DNA of 64,000 bases from Rhizophagus clarus (Eukaryota > Glomeromycota > Glomeromycetes > Glomerales > Glomeraceae), in contig BLAL01000047.1 in assembly GCA_015698045.1 (NCBI GenBank), positions 558,001 to 622,000 of the forward strand. The letters are read 5' to 3'. Positions 25,636-37,727 of the stretch are shown piece by piece (position 1 is the stretch's first letter; each line of letters opens with the position of its first letter). Made by a program: the position numbers and the translations under genes. Under the pieces are notes generated by a model. That model was given only the letters and a program-made list of their open reading frames with translations, was not told where the DNA came from and ran no database searches.

Positions 25636-26547
25636 TTATTTTCCACTATCGAAGTTTTTATCCTCACGTTCCAGACGAATGTCTTGCATAATTTTATTTC
25701 TATCCAAAGGCTGACCGGCAAGACTAGATTCTTTTGACGTTACATTATCGTTCTTTCTTGTGGACAAAATTGTGTTAATATCGTGAGCATTTCTAAACGC
25801 GCTAAATTGATCGACAGTTACATCGTTGTGTGGTATATGTGAAATACACAAGTTAGGATGTTGAGAATGTTGGTAATGAATATGAGTCGATTCATTAGGA
25901 GACATATAATGAATTGGAGGGTCAATCATAGTGTAAGTATATTGTGTAGGGAAAGTTGGAAAATTTTCAAAAGTTGTGAACGAGTTTGTTTGTAACGCAA
26001 AAGAGATTGAAGGACGTGATTCTTGTTGCATAAATGAATTTGGTCTTGAAGGAGAAGTCCAAATTGGAGCGGTTGGTGAACATGAAAGAGAAATCATAGG
26101 ACTCATTAAAGTACCAGGATTAATTGGAGGTTTTGTATGACGATGTTTCCTATTAGGCTTGTAAACATATCCAGGATTGATATATCCATGTTCAATTTTT
26201 GCGATATTTGAAAGTTTTGTAAATAACTCGATAACCTCAGGAGTACACTTTTTCCAAACTTCACTCGCAAGACTAGATACGGTTGGAACTTGAAGTTTTA
26301 AATTACAAATGGCTGCTTGAAAAATAGAACGAAATATAAAAAATTTATTTGGTGGACGAGCCGGTTTATCAGGTTGAGTTTTTGCTTTCTTGAAGAAAAA
26401 TTTATCCCGAATTTCTTGAATAGTTGGCGCAGGAAAGTCAAATTGAACACCATCGTCCAATTTCACGACTACAAAGTCTTGTTTTCCTCGTAAATCGAGA
26501 AATGCCTCAACAACTTTACCGTTAACTTTCGATCTATGTTGAGACAT
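25636..26547 (-). CDS. MATA-HMG-type HMG-box protein (303 aa)
   Basis: One uninterrupted minus-strand frame from ATG at 26,547 to TAA at 25,636. Residues about 64-135 form an HMG box of the MATA type: ARPPNKFFIFRSIFQAAICN opens the box, followed by VSSLASEVWKKCTPEVIELF and a basic end, YVYKPNRKHRHTK. The RPPNKFFIFR start and SLASEVWK...TPEV core are typical of the many MATA-HMG genes of Rhizophagus, relatives of fungal mating-type HMG regulators. The N-terminal 60 residues include VVVKLDDGVQFDFPAPTIQEI. The C-terminal half is Pro/Ser/Thr/Asn/His-rich and likely disordered. It is expected to bind DNA in the nucleus; a mating role cannot be inferred, since these fungi carry large numbers of such genes. 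It lies head to head with the Fmp27-like gene across a spacer of about 1.56 kb. Confidence 0.85.
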   Translation of the reverse strand: MSQHRSKVNGKVVEAFLDLRGKQDFVVVKLDDGVQFDFPAPTIQEIRDKFFFKKAKTQPDKPARPPNKFFIFRSIFQAAICNLKLQVPTVSSLASEVWKKCTPEVIELFTKLSNIAKIEHGYINPGYVYKPNRKHRHTKPPINPGTLMSPMISLSCSPTAPIWTSPSRPNSFMQQESRPSISFALQTNSFTTFENFPTFPTQYTYTMIDPPIHYMSPNESTHIHYQHSQHPNLCISHIPHNDVTVDQFSAFRNAHDINTILSTRKNDNVTSKESSLAGQPLDRNKIMQDIRLEREDKNFDSGK

Positions 26548-28105
26548 TACTGCACAGGAAAAAAAAGTATTTTTTTTTTTTTTTTTTTGAAAATGACGAT
26601 AAAAAAATTATACGAATATTTATATAATTTTCGAAAAAAAAAATGGAACTGATCTTATTTTTAGCAAAATTAGCTATTAATGTATGAAAAAAAAAGTAAA
26701 TCTTTCTATTTATCCTTATTTGATACTATTTTCGATATATCAATAACACTTCTTTTGTATAAAGAAATTGGTCCTTCAATGAAATTTCAAATAATAATAG
26801 CATTGTAAGAAATCTATTTACTTCTATAAAAAGGAAATAATGTGATCTTGTCGTTTTTGATACAGAATTGATCCGTTCTTTATTACCTTGTTATCACGGG
26901 GATGGTGTGGCCGTGTGGCTGACTATAACTAATATTATTGATTAATTATCACGTGAACGTGAATTTGTGTGGCGACACTAATGAAATGTCAAAAATGGAG
27001 AGAATCACGTGTTTTACCAATTTCGGCACAATGTGATTTTAGTTAATATTATTTATAGCATTAACTTTATATATCTCTGGTTATATTTATTTGTTGTAAT
27101 TTTTTAAAATACAAATAATAATAAAATCCGAGTTTTAAAAATTTATTAAAATGTTACAAGCTTTTTTTCTTGTTTAAATGTGCTATATGTTACGAATTAT
27201 TCCAACTTTCTATTTACCAATAATCTTCACCCCAAAAAACTTAGCTAGAAAGGATATTGGAAAAAGAAAATTAAAACTCATAAATGTGAACGAATTACAT
27301 GTGAATAATAATGATCGTTTGTTAATTCATTGGTTAATTCGGCAATCTGGATAATCCGTTGATTGGCAATGTATAACACAAATTGATTAAATTAATTAAA
27401 AGCTTATTCACAGTATAAAACAATGAAGGATAATAATTATAATGATTATAATAATAATAAAGATACCAACTATATGAAAAGAAAATTATTTCCAAAAGAA
27501 AAAGATGATCCTAATTAAAAACAATAATATGCAGTAATTGGATCGAAACGATTGAAAAAACTAGTCGAAATAACGAAATAATTGAGTTCCTGCACCTTAA
27601 CCATTTTCTGAAGGAGAATCAATTTACGCGAGAATTCATTCACTATGAATTTGTTTAGTGATAAAATTCAATTTAATCCTCTTTTTTTTCGTGAAATTTA
27701 ATATGTAGTACTGCGCCATACTACAATAAATTCGGTTAAGTTTTTGCCAAGTAATTTAACAATAGATGATGCAGATAATGTTATAAAATAATGTAACAAA
27801 TTTATGTATGAACTTAACGTTGCAACACGTTACATCAATACCGATTTAAGATATACTTTGCCTGATTTGTGCTTTTCATAATTATGACATGATTTACCTG
27901 TTTAGTTGTTTTGCTTATTCTCTCAATTTAAATTTTTTCTTATTCTTCTAGATTATCATTTATTATTAATATAATAATCATGCAACGTAACACGTGAACA
28001 CAAAATCGGAATTCCCATAGTGTTTATCTTTGCTCAGGTTTTTCATTCCTGTCTTAGTCGATCATTTTTCGTTTTATACCGCTCCTTTATACATATTAGT
28101 TAATA
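26548..28105. other. Divergent intergenic region (HMG gene / Fmp27-like gene)
   Basis: It holds the upstream regions of two divergent genes. CACGTG E-box-like palindromes occur near 26,950 and 27,007, and ACACGTGA near 27,990. A 31-codon Asn-rich frame at about 27,423 is not supported as a gene. Confidence 0.4.
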
Positions 28106-31100
28106 ATGTATTTTTCTATTAAATTTGTTTTCTTATTGATAATATCTTTCGTCATTTTATATTATGGTGTCGATTATTTTGCTCGTCTTATTGGAAAAAA
28201 ATTTAAAATTCATGTTGGATCTATAGGTTTTTTATCAATAGGTGATTTATCTTATAGTGGTAATATACCTGGTCCTCAACAATCTCAACATTCTTTTACA
28301 GTTTCTGTAAATAAATTTTATTTACAAGTAAGAAGACCAAATTTAAATCGTAAAACTTGGTTAACTATAACAATTGATGGTTTAAATTTAAATTTTTCTA
28401 CTATAAAAATTTTTACTCAAGCGAAATCAAGAAGGGCTCATGTAAGAAGACAAAGTTTAATTTCTGTTGTACCTCAAAAAGCTTGGTGGTCTTCAGTTCG
28501 CGTTTTGAGATTTATTATGGGAAAATTATCTTCAATACCTTCCCAATTCTTTTTATCAGTTATAACAAATTTTGTTAATGTGGAAGCTTCAAGTATCAAT
28601 GTATTAATTCAAGATTTAGGAAAATTTCAAATTAATGGTTGTAATTTAGGAATGTCTTTATTCGCGGATGTTGACGTTGGAAATTCTAATAATAATAATA
28701 ATTTCATTAATAATAGTAATGATAATATTTATAGTGATAAACAACATTATCGTAATGATTCAGAACAACATTCTTTTCGAAATCGTCGTCACGTATTTTC
28801 TAAAAAAATTTTGGATATTACTTTCTCTTTCTCTTCATTATCAATTCAAGATATTGAATCTGTTAATAAATTGAATAGTACTAGTAGTTTAATTCAAGGT
28901 CTTCCTGACATTTCTCCAGCTATTTCTATACCTTATGATACTGAAATTATTTTATCTTGTCATCTTTCTCCTACTTGTACATCCTTAATATCCTTTGATA
29001 TTAATATTGATTTGAATCGTATAAATATTGGTATAGATTCTATACTTCGTTTAGTTAAAATTATTCAATCAAAAATTCCAAAAAAGGTAAAGAGAGGTCC
29101 CTTGGGTCGTGTAAATACTCATTCACCAAATAATTCAAAAGGTTTTAAGATGGCTAATTTATTGGATTCTTCATTGGCTAGAAAAATAGGAATGTCTCGT
29201 AGAAAAAAAAGCCCAATTGAATATTTTGGAAGCGCTAATCTTAAATTGAATTTAATTAATGTTAAATATCAATTCTCAGATTTGGAAAATATCAAATATA
29301 ATGAATTACCTTTAAATTTTCAATTACTTATTAAAGGACTTTCTACTTCTTTAAAACAAAATAATGGTAATTCATTTAATAGACAACGTAATTCAATCCT
29401 TTTTTCTGAAGATGTTCCAAAACCAATAGAATTAATAATGGATTTTTCTGTTGATGATATTCGTAGTGATCTCGTAGATAAAAACAACAAATTTTTTCGT
29501 ATGATTCAAGTGGATAAGATAAATAGTAAAATGTTAATATCAAAACCACTTATTCAAAACGCTGATTATGATCCAAATTCTTTATCTTTAAGTGGTACAT
29601 TAGAAATTTCTTCCCCGACAATATCCATTGATTATGAAAAATTTGATCTTATTGTAAACATCATTGATTCAATCAAAAAATTGGGTATTGAAGAGAAACA
29701 TGAATCATCTCAACTATCACCGCAATCGCGACGATCATCTCGATCGCACGTTCACAAAGAATCAAATCAGCAGATTAACGGTATTCCAAAATTAGTCGCC
29801 ACTTGTTCTATAATTAATCCTTTAATTAAAATTACTGGAATCCCTAATTATACGCGAAATGATGATTATTCTCAATTATCTTTTGGATTTCAGGATATAT
29901 TATTTGATGTCAATGGTGATTATACTGAATTAAATGATTTACCTTCAACTCAACATAAATATGTATTATCAAGAAGATATAATAGAGGTTGGACCCCTCC
30001 AAATTTTTCTTTAATTTATAATTTGATCGTAAGTTTAAAGACTCGTAATATGAGATTATATACTCTTGAGGATGATTTAATCTTTAATCAATCTTTGGAA
30101 TTTAGTTTAGCATTTTCCGCTTTAGGGCTTGTTGGTTCATTTAATAATGATAGCGATAATGATCCTACTACTTTCATTACAGCTTTAGAAACGGAAACAA
30201 TTCAGGCTGATATTAGTTGGACAGTTGACGAACTTGAAATTAATTTATTCGATAATTCAACTTTCTCTCTATTGAAACAACTTATAGATGTCACTAAAAG
30301 ATTTCAAAAGGTTGAAATTAAAAAACATGATGATTTTTCACCAACAGAGATGGTCCAACCTCCGATCGTTAACGCGACATCTCCAATAACTTACACGGAA
30401 GCTTTACTCTGTCATGTATCTTTAAATTCAATTGGTATAAAAATTGCTGGAATAGATTCATTTATTGATTCATCAACTTCAAGAGGGATTGATTTTAGAT
30501 TACAGGAAATCGCGTTCAATTATAAAGGATCAAGAGCATCAATTGACCCGATGGCATGTTATGATGAGAGGATTAAACTTGGAATATCAACTGAAGATTA
30601 CAGTGAAATTCAATATGACACTGGAGGTTTACTTCGAGGATTTTTGAAAGAGATAAAATTGACACCTATTTTGGCAAGTTGGGATAAAGAATTATTTAAG
30701 AATACGACTCCTTTAATAAATATACCGGAAATTGAAATTCAAAGTAATTTTACACTTGAATACTCACAAAATGATTATGATATAGTTGTCAATGCTATAA
30801 TTAAAATTCAAGAAGTCAATTTAAAATATTCATTACTTTATCATTATTGTTGTTTAGTTGGTATCATAAATATTTTTCGATTATTACAAATAACATTTGA
30901 GAATGAGAACAATAGCAAATTACCTACTTCAAATTCATCAAATAGGATATTATCAAAGATTAATGCTAATGTTGCAGTGAATTATATTAATGTTTCAGTT
31001 GACTTACAAGATGATAACAAAATTTTTGCGAGGATAGATTTGCTTAATTATAAGTTTGTTTCACCTACAGATCATGGAGTTCGTATTAAAAAATTACGTG

Positions 31101-34100
31101 TTTATGGAACAAGTCCAGTAGAGGAAGGGTTATGGGATGAAATAGGAAGGGTGGAAAATACAAAAATTCTTCTTTTGGATGATGATACAAAGGATGGAAA
31201 ATTTAAAAATAATGTTTCAAATGAGAATAATGGTAATTCGAACGAGAAAAAATTCGATAAGATGATACGCATTCAATCAGATTCAATTCATGTTCGTATA
31301 CCTCATAAGTTTATTCTTGCTGATGTAATTGAAAGTATAGCTAATACGGCGAAAGCTGTGAAACATTTAATTGAACGAATCTTTGTGAATGAAAAATCAA
31401 GTTTATCTGATCCAGAGGAAGAGGAGGCGAAACTTTTACCTACAATACAACTTAAGGTTGGATTGGTAACTTTCCGTATTGATGACGATCCATTTGAATC
31501 AAAATTATCTTTAATATGGAAAGTCGGTTGTCTAGAACAAAAAGCTAGGTTGGGTAGGGATATTGCTTTTGAAGCAAAAGTTCAGGCCATTAAAGCTCAT
31601 GAAGCTTCACAGTCAAACAATGGAAATGAAGATGGTGGATCTTCAACCATTTTACATGAAGAAAGAACTATTGGTGCTTTCCGTTCGCAACCATCTCCGC
31701 ACGCGAATTTAAGTATTGATGCAGCACGTGAAGCGTTGAAAGAATATAATTCCAAAAGCTGGGTTAAATGTGTAAGGGCTGCAGATCCATCACGTACGAA
31801 TTTGTATCAAAAGGATGATAATCCACAAGAGGAAGTTCTACCTATTCAAACAACAAAACCTTCAAAATTTCCTGCTTTATTTAGTGCCACTATAGTAAAA
31901 TTTTTATTCACACTTTCCGCTCCGTCTTTTCCAATAGAGGAATTACCAAAATATATGAATGATATTGGGAAGGGTTTACCATTAGATACAAAATTTGCTG
32001 TTTTAGTTCCAATGCATTTGAGTGCTAAATTAAGAGAAGCTTGGGTTGAAGTACGTGATTATCCACTTCCATTAGCCCATATTCCATCTACAGATAAATT
32101 TCATGGAAAGAACATATATTCTTTCTTTCTCGAAGGAAATTTGGTAGTTGGAGAAGAATTAAGTGGAGTAGAATCAATTAGAAGAGCAGTTGTAGATATT
32201 GTTACACCGCGACAAATAAAAGGTGATGATACTAAATATACTATTCTCGTTCCAAGAACTGTTTCACCAGTCAAACTATATTCGGACCTTCGTGTAAAAA
32301 TTGATTCTTCACGGCCAACTGTTTGTTCATGGAGTATTTCTATGCAACCTGCAATTCAACATTTCGCAAAAGTATTTGAAAGTTTTACTAAACCTAATCC
32401 TGATCCTTCAGAAGCTGTCGGATTTTGGGACAAAATGAGAATGATGATGCACGTTAGAATATTAGCTGAATTCAAGGGATCAGGTGATTTGCTATTTTAT
32501 GCCAAAGGCTCACGTGATCCATATTTAGTTACCGGACGCGGTGCTGGGTTTGTCTTATGTTGGAGCAAGAACGTTGAAATACGATTAGGTTTTCCGAATG
32601 ATCAAAATGAAGTCCTTCAAGTTGATAGCGAAGAATTTACTTGTGCTATTCCTAATTTAGCTGCTGTGGTCTCTGACGGCAGTTTATCTGCTGATAATAC
32701 TGGTCTAGAATCTAAACTTCAGAATGAGAGTTTAACGGATTCGGAAACTAGTACAATACGAACTCTGAATTCACCAAATACTACAGTAGATGATGTATTA
32801 CATGGGAATATTTTAAAGAGAATAATGAAACTTTGTGGAGGTGTAAGATATGGTATGGGAGTTCATTTTCAAAAACTGTGTAATAATGATCATGGACCAT
32901 GTTCGACCTGTGGAGGACAGCGCAAATGTCGCCTAACAGATTTTATACCTCATTATGAAATAATTACGAGGATGCCCGAATACGCAATTGTACCGAGAGG
33001 ACAAGTAATGATATTAAATTTGTTTTTGTACTTTAATTATTTTATTCATACATTATCTATTTACCTATTTTCTATTTAATTGTTAGATTTACGATTCATT
33101 TAAGGGTTTCCGATCAGATTTTGTTCATCTTTCAGTCAGTGTATCATGTCCTATAAATTTAAATAATTCTAATAATTCTGATGGTCATGAAAAGAAATTA
33201 AGAAATTCCATAGAATTAAGTCCAAAATCACTTCAACATATTCTGTCTTGGGCATTTCTTTTTGAACCGGCAATGACTATTCCCATTCGTCAAGGAGCTT
33301 TATTTCCTTCTCTTGAACCTCCTTCCCCAAAACTTGGAAAATATCTTGGAACTGTGAAAATCAAAATATGCGTAGGTCCTTTGTTTCTTAGTCATTTTTA
33401 TAGAGAAGATGCTTTTGAACCATTAAATGGAAGAACACACGTAGTAGGAATTAAGGGCAAAATCGAAAGTTTCAAATTTGACATGCATCTTCGTAGCAAA
33501 GAGAACATTATTGAAGTGGAAGGGGAGAAAGAGGTTAAAGGTAGAGATATAATCTTACATGAAGCTGAAGTAGATTTAAAAAATTTAGATTTTAGAGGAA
33601 TTGCTGCTCGATATGTTCAAGATAATGTATTTTCAGGTTTTTCCGATGAAAGTGATGGTGATGGAAGAGAGTTCTTGTTAGGAAAAGATGAAGATTTCAT
33701 GTTAACGCATGCTGAGGATGAAGAATGGATCGATGAAGCTAATTTTGTTGAGTTGGATATGGCATTACCAGATTTTAAACCTGGTGTCAGAGTGTTACCT
33801 TTAATGAGAAGTCCACAAATGATGTATTACAAACGTCCAGACGAACATGATACATATGAAGAAAAGAAGACAGATCAAGAAACTCATATATGTGTGATGG
33901 GACAGGGTCGAGGTAATTCATTTTTTTTTTTTTTAAAAAAAAAAATTCTTTAATCTATATTACAAACATAACTTTTTTGTGTCAATTATTAGATACTGTT
34001 CAAGTTCAAGTTGATTTTTTGACCGAAAGGTTAAATCAATTAAATCAAGAGATAAGGCAACAGACTAAGATATTAAGTGACATCGAAGAGAAGATAGCAG

Positions 34101-37100
34101 CAGATTCTAAAAAGCAAATATTACAAGATATGGTTAGTTTTTATCGTCATTTATAAAAATTGAAAAAAATTAATTTTTTTAAACTCTGTTCTTTTCCTTT
34201 TTTTTTTTATGGTTTAGTCACAAACTATACAAAACACCACTGCTATTTTATCGCAAAAAAGGAATATTATTCAAGATTATCTAAAAAATTTAGAAGAAAC
34301 ATTAAATAACCCAGGATCGAAATATGTTGATGAAGAAAGTGATGATAATGATTTAGATGAAGAGAAAGTCAACTCTAGCTTTAATTCTCCATTATGGGCT
34401 GATTCTCATGGTCATTTTGGTCATAAATTTATTATTCACAATGCTGAAGCTTTATGGAACAATTCATTACGTAATTTAATCTATAAATTTTCGAATCTTG
34501 TTGAACATCATCAAGGTTTGACATATTATATGTCTACGAGCGCAGTTAAATTTATAAGAGATTTACAAAAGAAGATTCAAGAACAAAAAGAAAAAGAAGC
34601 TTATGAAAAATCTTTAAAGAAAGAAAGGGATTCAATAATTTCCATTGGATTAGATAGTTATGATTTTGACGCACATATGGCTGCTGAAATGTTAAGAAAA
34701 TTGGTTGGAGAGCAAAAAACAAGTTTTGTTGTACCTAATGAAGTTCTTGCAGAAGCTAATAATAATGATCAAGGAACTCCAAAAATTTCACATGATGATA
34801 TTCCTGAAGGCTATTCACTGCGCAAAGATATTTTTGTTCAACTTATTAATCCTCAAATTAATTTACAATGTGACAAAGATCCAGATTCCAGCATAATAAT
34901 GTGTATAGAGAGAGCTCAATTGAAGACCTTTTCAATAGTAGAAGATTGGTCTAAAGGTGATTTTATTAATGAAGTAGTGAAAACTAGGACGTTCTTTGGT
35001 ATAGATAATGCTCAAATTTTTACAAGCAGAAAACAAGATTTTTTGAATGATTATTATTCAAAGATTTTAACCGCAAATAATTATGGTGCTAAGGGTTCGG
35101 AAAATTGGCCCGTTTGGGTTCCAATGGAAGCATTAATCAGTAACACCGCTTTACCATTTCAACGAATTGTTAAAAGAACTTCTGCTACGACTCGGTATGA
35201 TAAATTTAACAATTTACGTATAAAGGGTAGTGATATCAAAAAGGATGATAAGAATGGAAAAGATAACAATAATCATATTGAACAAGAATCTGATAAGTTA
35301 GAAGTTAATGGTTCTAAGAAAGAGGAAGTTGATAAAAGAATGGACTCTTTTCATATTAATGTTCCAAATATTAAAATATCAGCGACATCTGATCAATATT
35401 GTATATTTTTTGATATTGTCACGGATTTATTTACGTATCGCGAACCTGCACAAAGAGAAAGATCTGAAAGGTTGGAAGCGATCTTACTTGCAGCAGATTT
35501 AGATAATCTTGAAGGTGCAGCTGAAAGAGTATCGGCTTTACAAGAACAAATTCGTCAATTGGACGATATGAGGTTACAATATGAATTACACTCTATTGAA
35601 CTAGACGAAGAAGGATTGAAAGAACTTAGGGCTGTAGAGGTAGAATTAATAAATTTACAAGAAGAATTATATCTTTTAATGAAAGCTATAACTGCTTCAC
35701 AAGAAAAGAAACAAAAGGCAGAGAGTATGGTGCCATTGAAACTTATAGCAACAGCAGATGAAGCAATTTGGTATATGCAAGAAAATGACAGAAAACCGTT
35801 TTGTGAATGGAAATTATCATCAGCAAATTTTATACGGATGACAAAAGAAGGGAACGCCAGTATGAACACTTTAGAGATAGATCACGTCATCGTAATGAAT
35901 AAGTTGACATCTCCCGTATTTAAGGAATTAATATCGCCACATATAGATCATCGACGTCCAGTAGATTTTAGTCGTAATAAAATGATACGAGTTTATTGGG
36001 AAGAGTTGGAACCTGTTGCTGGAATCGCGATGGTTGAACACTTTGAAATTAATATGTTTCCGCTCAAATTTCAAATGCAATATGATGTTGGAAAACTTAT
36101 GATGATGTACATATTTCCAGAAAAAAAGAAGGAATATATGATGAAACAAAATAATGTGAAAGCAAATGAAAATGCTCAAGGTAGTCATAGTCTAGAGCAA
36201 AAGAGAAGTTCTGTAGGTTCTGAACAAACGACGAAATCATTAAAGAAAACAACAGAATCATATAGTGACAGTTCTGTTTCTGAATCTCAAGAAACTGTTG
36301 GCGATGGATATGTAAATGTTTTTTCGGATGATAATACTATGTCTATTAGTTCAGGAGTTGGTAAAAAGCAATCATCAAAGAGTACAACAACAGATGATTC
36401 GTATGAGTTAGAGTTAATGAAAAAGAGAGCTTCCCAAAACAGAACATTCATTTATATAAAAGTTCCAGGAGTACAACATAGTTTTAGCTATCAGGTAATA
36501 AAAATTATTGACGACATTTGATTATATTATTATCTTAGAATTAGTTTACTAAAAGAAAAATTTTTTTCAATAGGGTGCAAAAGAAAAGAATTTAGAAGAT
36601 ATTTATGATTTTGTTTTCACAATGCCAACATTGGAGTATCAAAACAAAACGTGGTCATGGTTAGACTTTTTGGAACACATAAAAAAAGGTAATTGTGTTA
36701 TTTATCTACTTTATATATTATAAGCTCATTTAATTTAATTTAATATTCATGTGTAATATAATGAATATTATTTAGATTTTCTCCGTAGCATCTTATATCA
36801 TACTGGTTCCTTGATTAATGTGAAATTCCGTGGTCGACCAACGACCGATAACGTACTTTCAAATGAAGCTGTAGTTCCTTCATTAGCAACAGCATTGGTA
36901 ACAGCTACAGCTGCAGCTAATGTTACTGCGTTGATGAATGATGAAGGTACTAATAGTGATCATGATGAAGGATCAGACAAGGCATCAGTTCTTAGTAGTG
37001 AAAGTCACGAAAGTCAAAAGAAAGTATTAGGTATAAAGTAAGTATAAATTAAATTAATCTTCCTTATTTTTTTTTTTTTTAATAAAATTAAAATTTATTG

Positions 37101-37308
37101 TTTTTTTTTTAATAGGATAAAGAAACATGAAAAGAGAGATTCTTTAACAAGATCAATCCCTTTTACAAATTTTCATATGCATAAAGAAAGTAGTGGAACG
37201 GTTTTATCACAGAGTTCAACTAGCACGAAATCCATTGACTCATCCGTAGAAAGCGAAAATGAAAAAGGAAAATTATTATTTGGTAAATTATATAATGAAA
37301 ATAGATAA
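28106..37308 (+). CDS. FMP27: Fmp27/Hobbit/BLTP2-like bridge lipid transfer protein (2,903 aa)
   Basis: Seven exons: 28,106-33,004, 33,087-33,912, 33,993-34,132, 34,218-36,494, 36,574-36,688, 36,776-37,037 and 37,116-37,308. They are all in frame with GT-AG junctions, giving 2,903 residues against about 2,600 in yeast Fmp27. An N-terminal membrane anchor (about 5-30) is followed by long beta-rich repeats typical of the hydrophobic groove of bridge-like lipid transfer proteins. Residues about 1,435-1,480 carry EAVGFWDKMRMMMHVRILAE, the GFWDK signature, then GRGAGFVLCWSKNVEIRLGF. The second exon opens with YDSFKGFRSDFVHLSVSVSC. Residues about 2,249-2,275 carry ENWPVWVPMEALISNTALPF, the WPPW-type segment. 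A coiled coil lies near 2,370-2,430. The C-terminus has NKTWSWLDFLEHIKKDFLRS and HTGSLINVKFRG, also family features. Homologues sit at ER-plasma-membrane contacts and carry lipids between membranes. The start is the first ATG, directly before the anchor. Confidence 0.93.
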
Positions 37309-37727
37309 TTTTTTTTTTGTAAAATATATAATACTTATTTTAAATCAATTAGTTAGAAAGATTAGAATATTTTTAATATTGTACTGTATATCAATATATT
37401 TATACACATACATATTTATTATTTATTTTATTTTAGAAAGTATTAATAATAAATTATTAATTATTGGAGTAATAATTTGTTAAAATTCTTGTATTTGTAC
37501 ATTAAATAATTACAAAATTATGATTTTTTTTTTTTTAATTGTATGTAACAAAAGTTGCATCTTTTTTAATGTTAAATTGATTTTTTAAATCATTTCTTTG
37601 AAAAAAGAACCCCGTCTGAACAATTAACGTCACGTGATAAAACGATCAACAAATTAAAAATAATTTCGGTTATTTCATTGTATTTTAAAAAAATAAAAGA
37701 ATTTTTTTACAAAAAATTATTCATATA
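37309..37727. other. Spacer between Fmp27-like gene and first array kinase
   Basis: It is AT-rich. A CACGTG lies at about 37,631 and GATCAACAAATT at about 37,644, the latter a partial version of the promoter word shared by the other array genes. No gene is seen. Confidence 0.4.

Noticed and set aside
35555..36188. Minus-strand frames inside the Fmp27-like gene
   Set aside because: They are shadows of the large plus-strand exon, which has clear family motifs.
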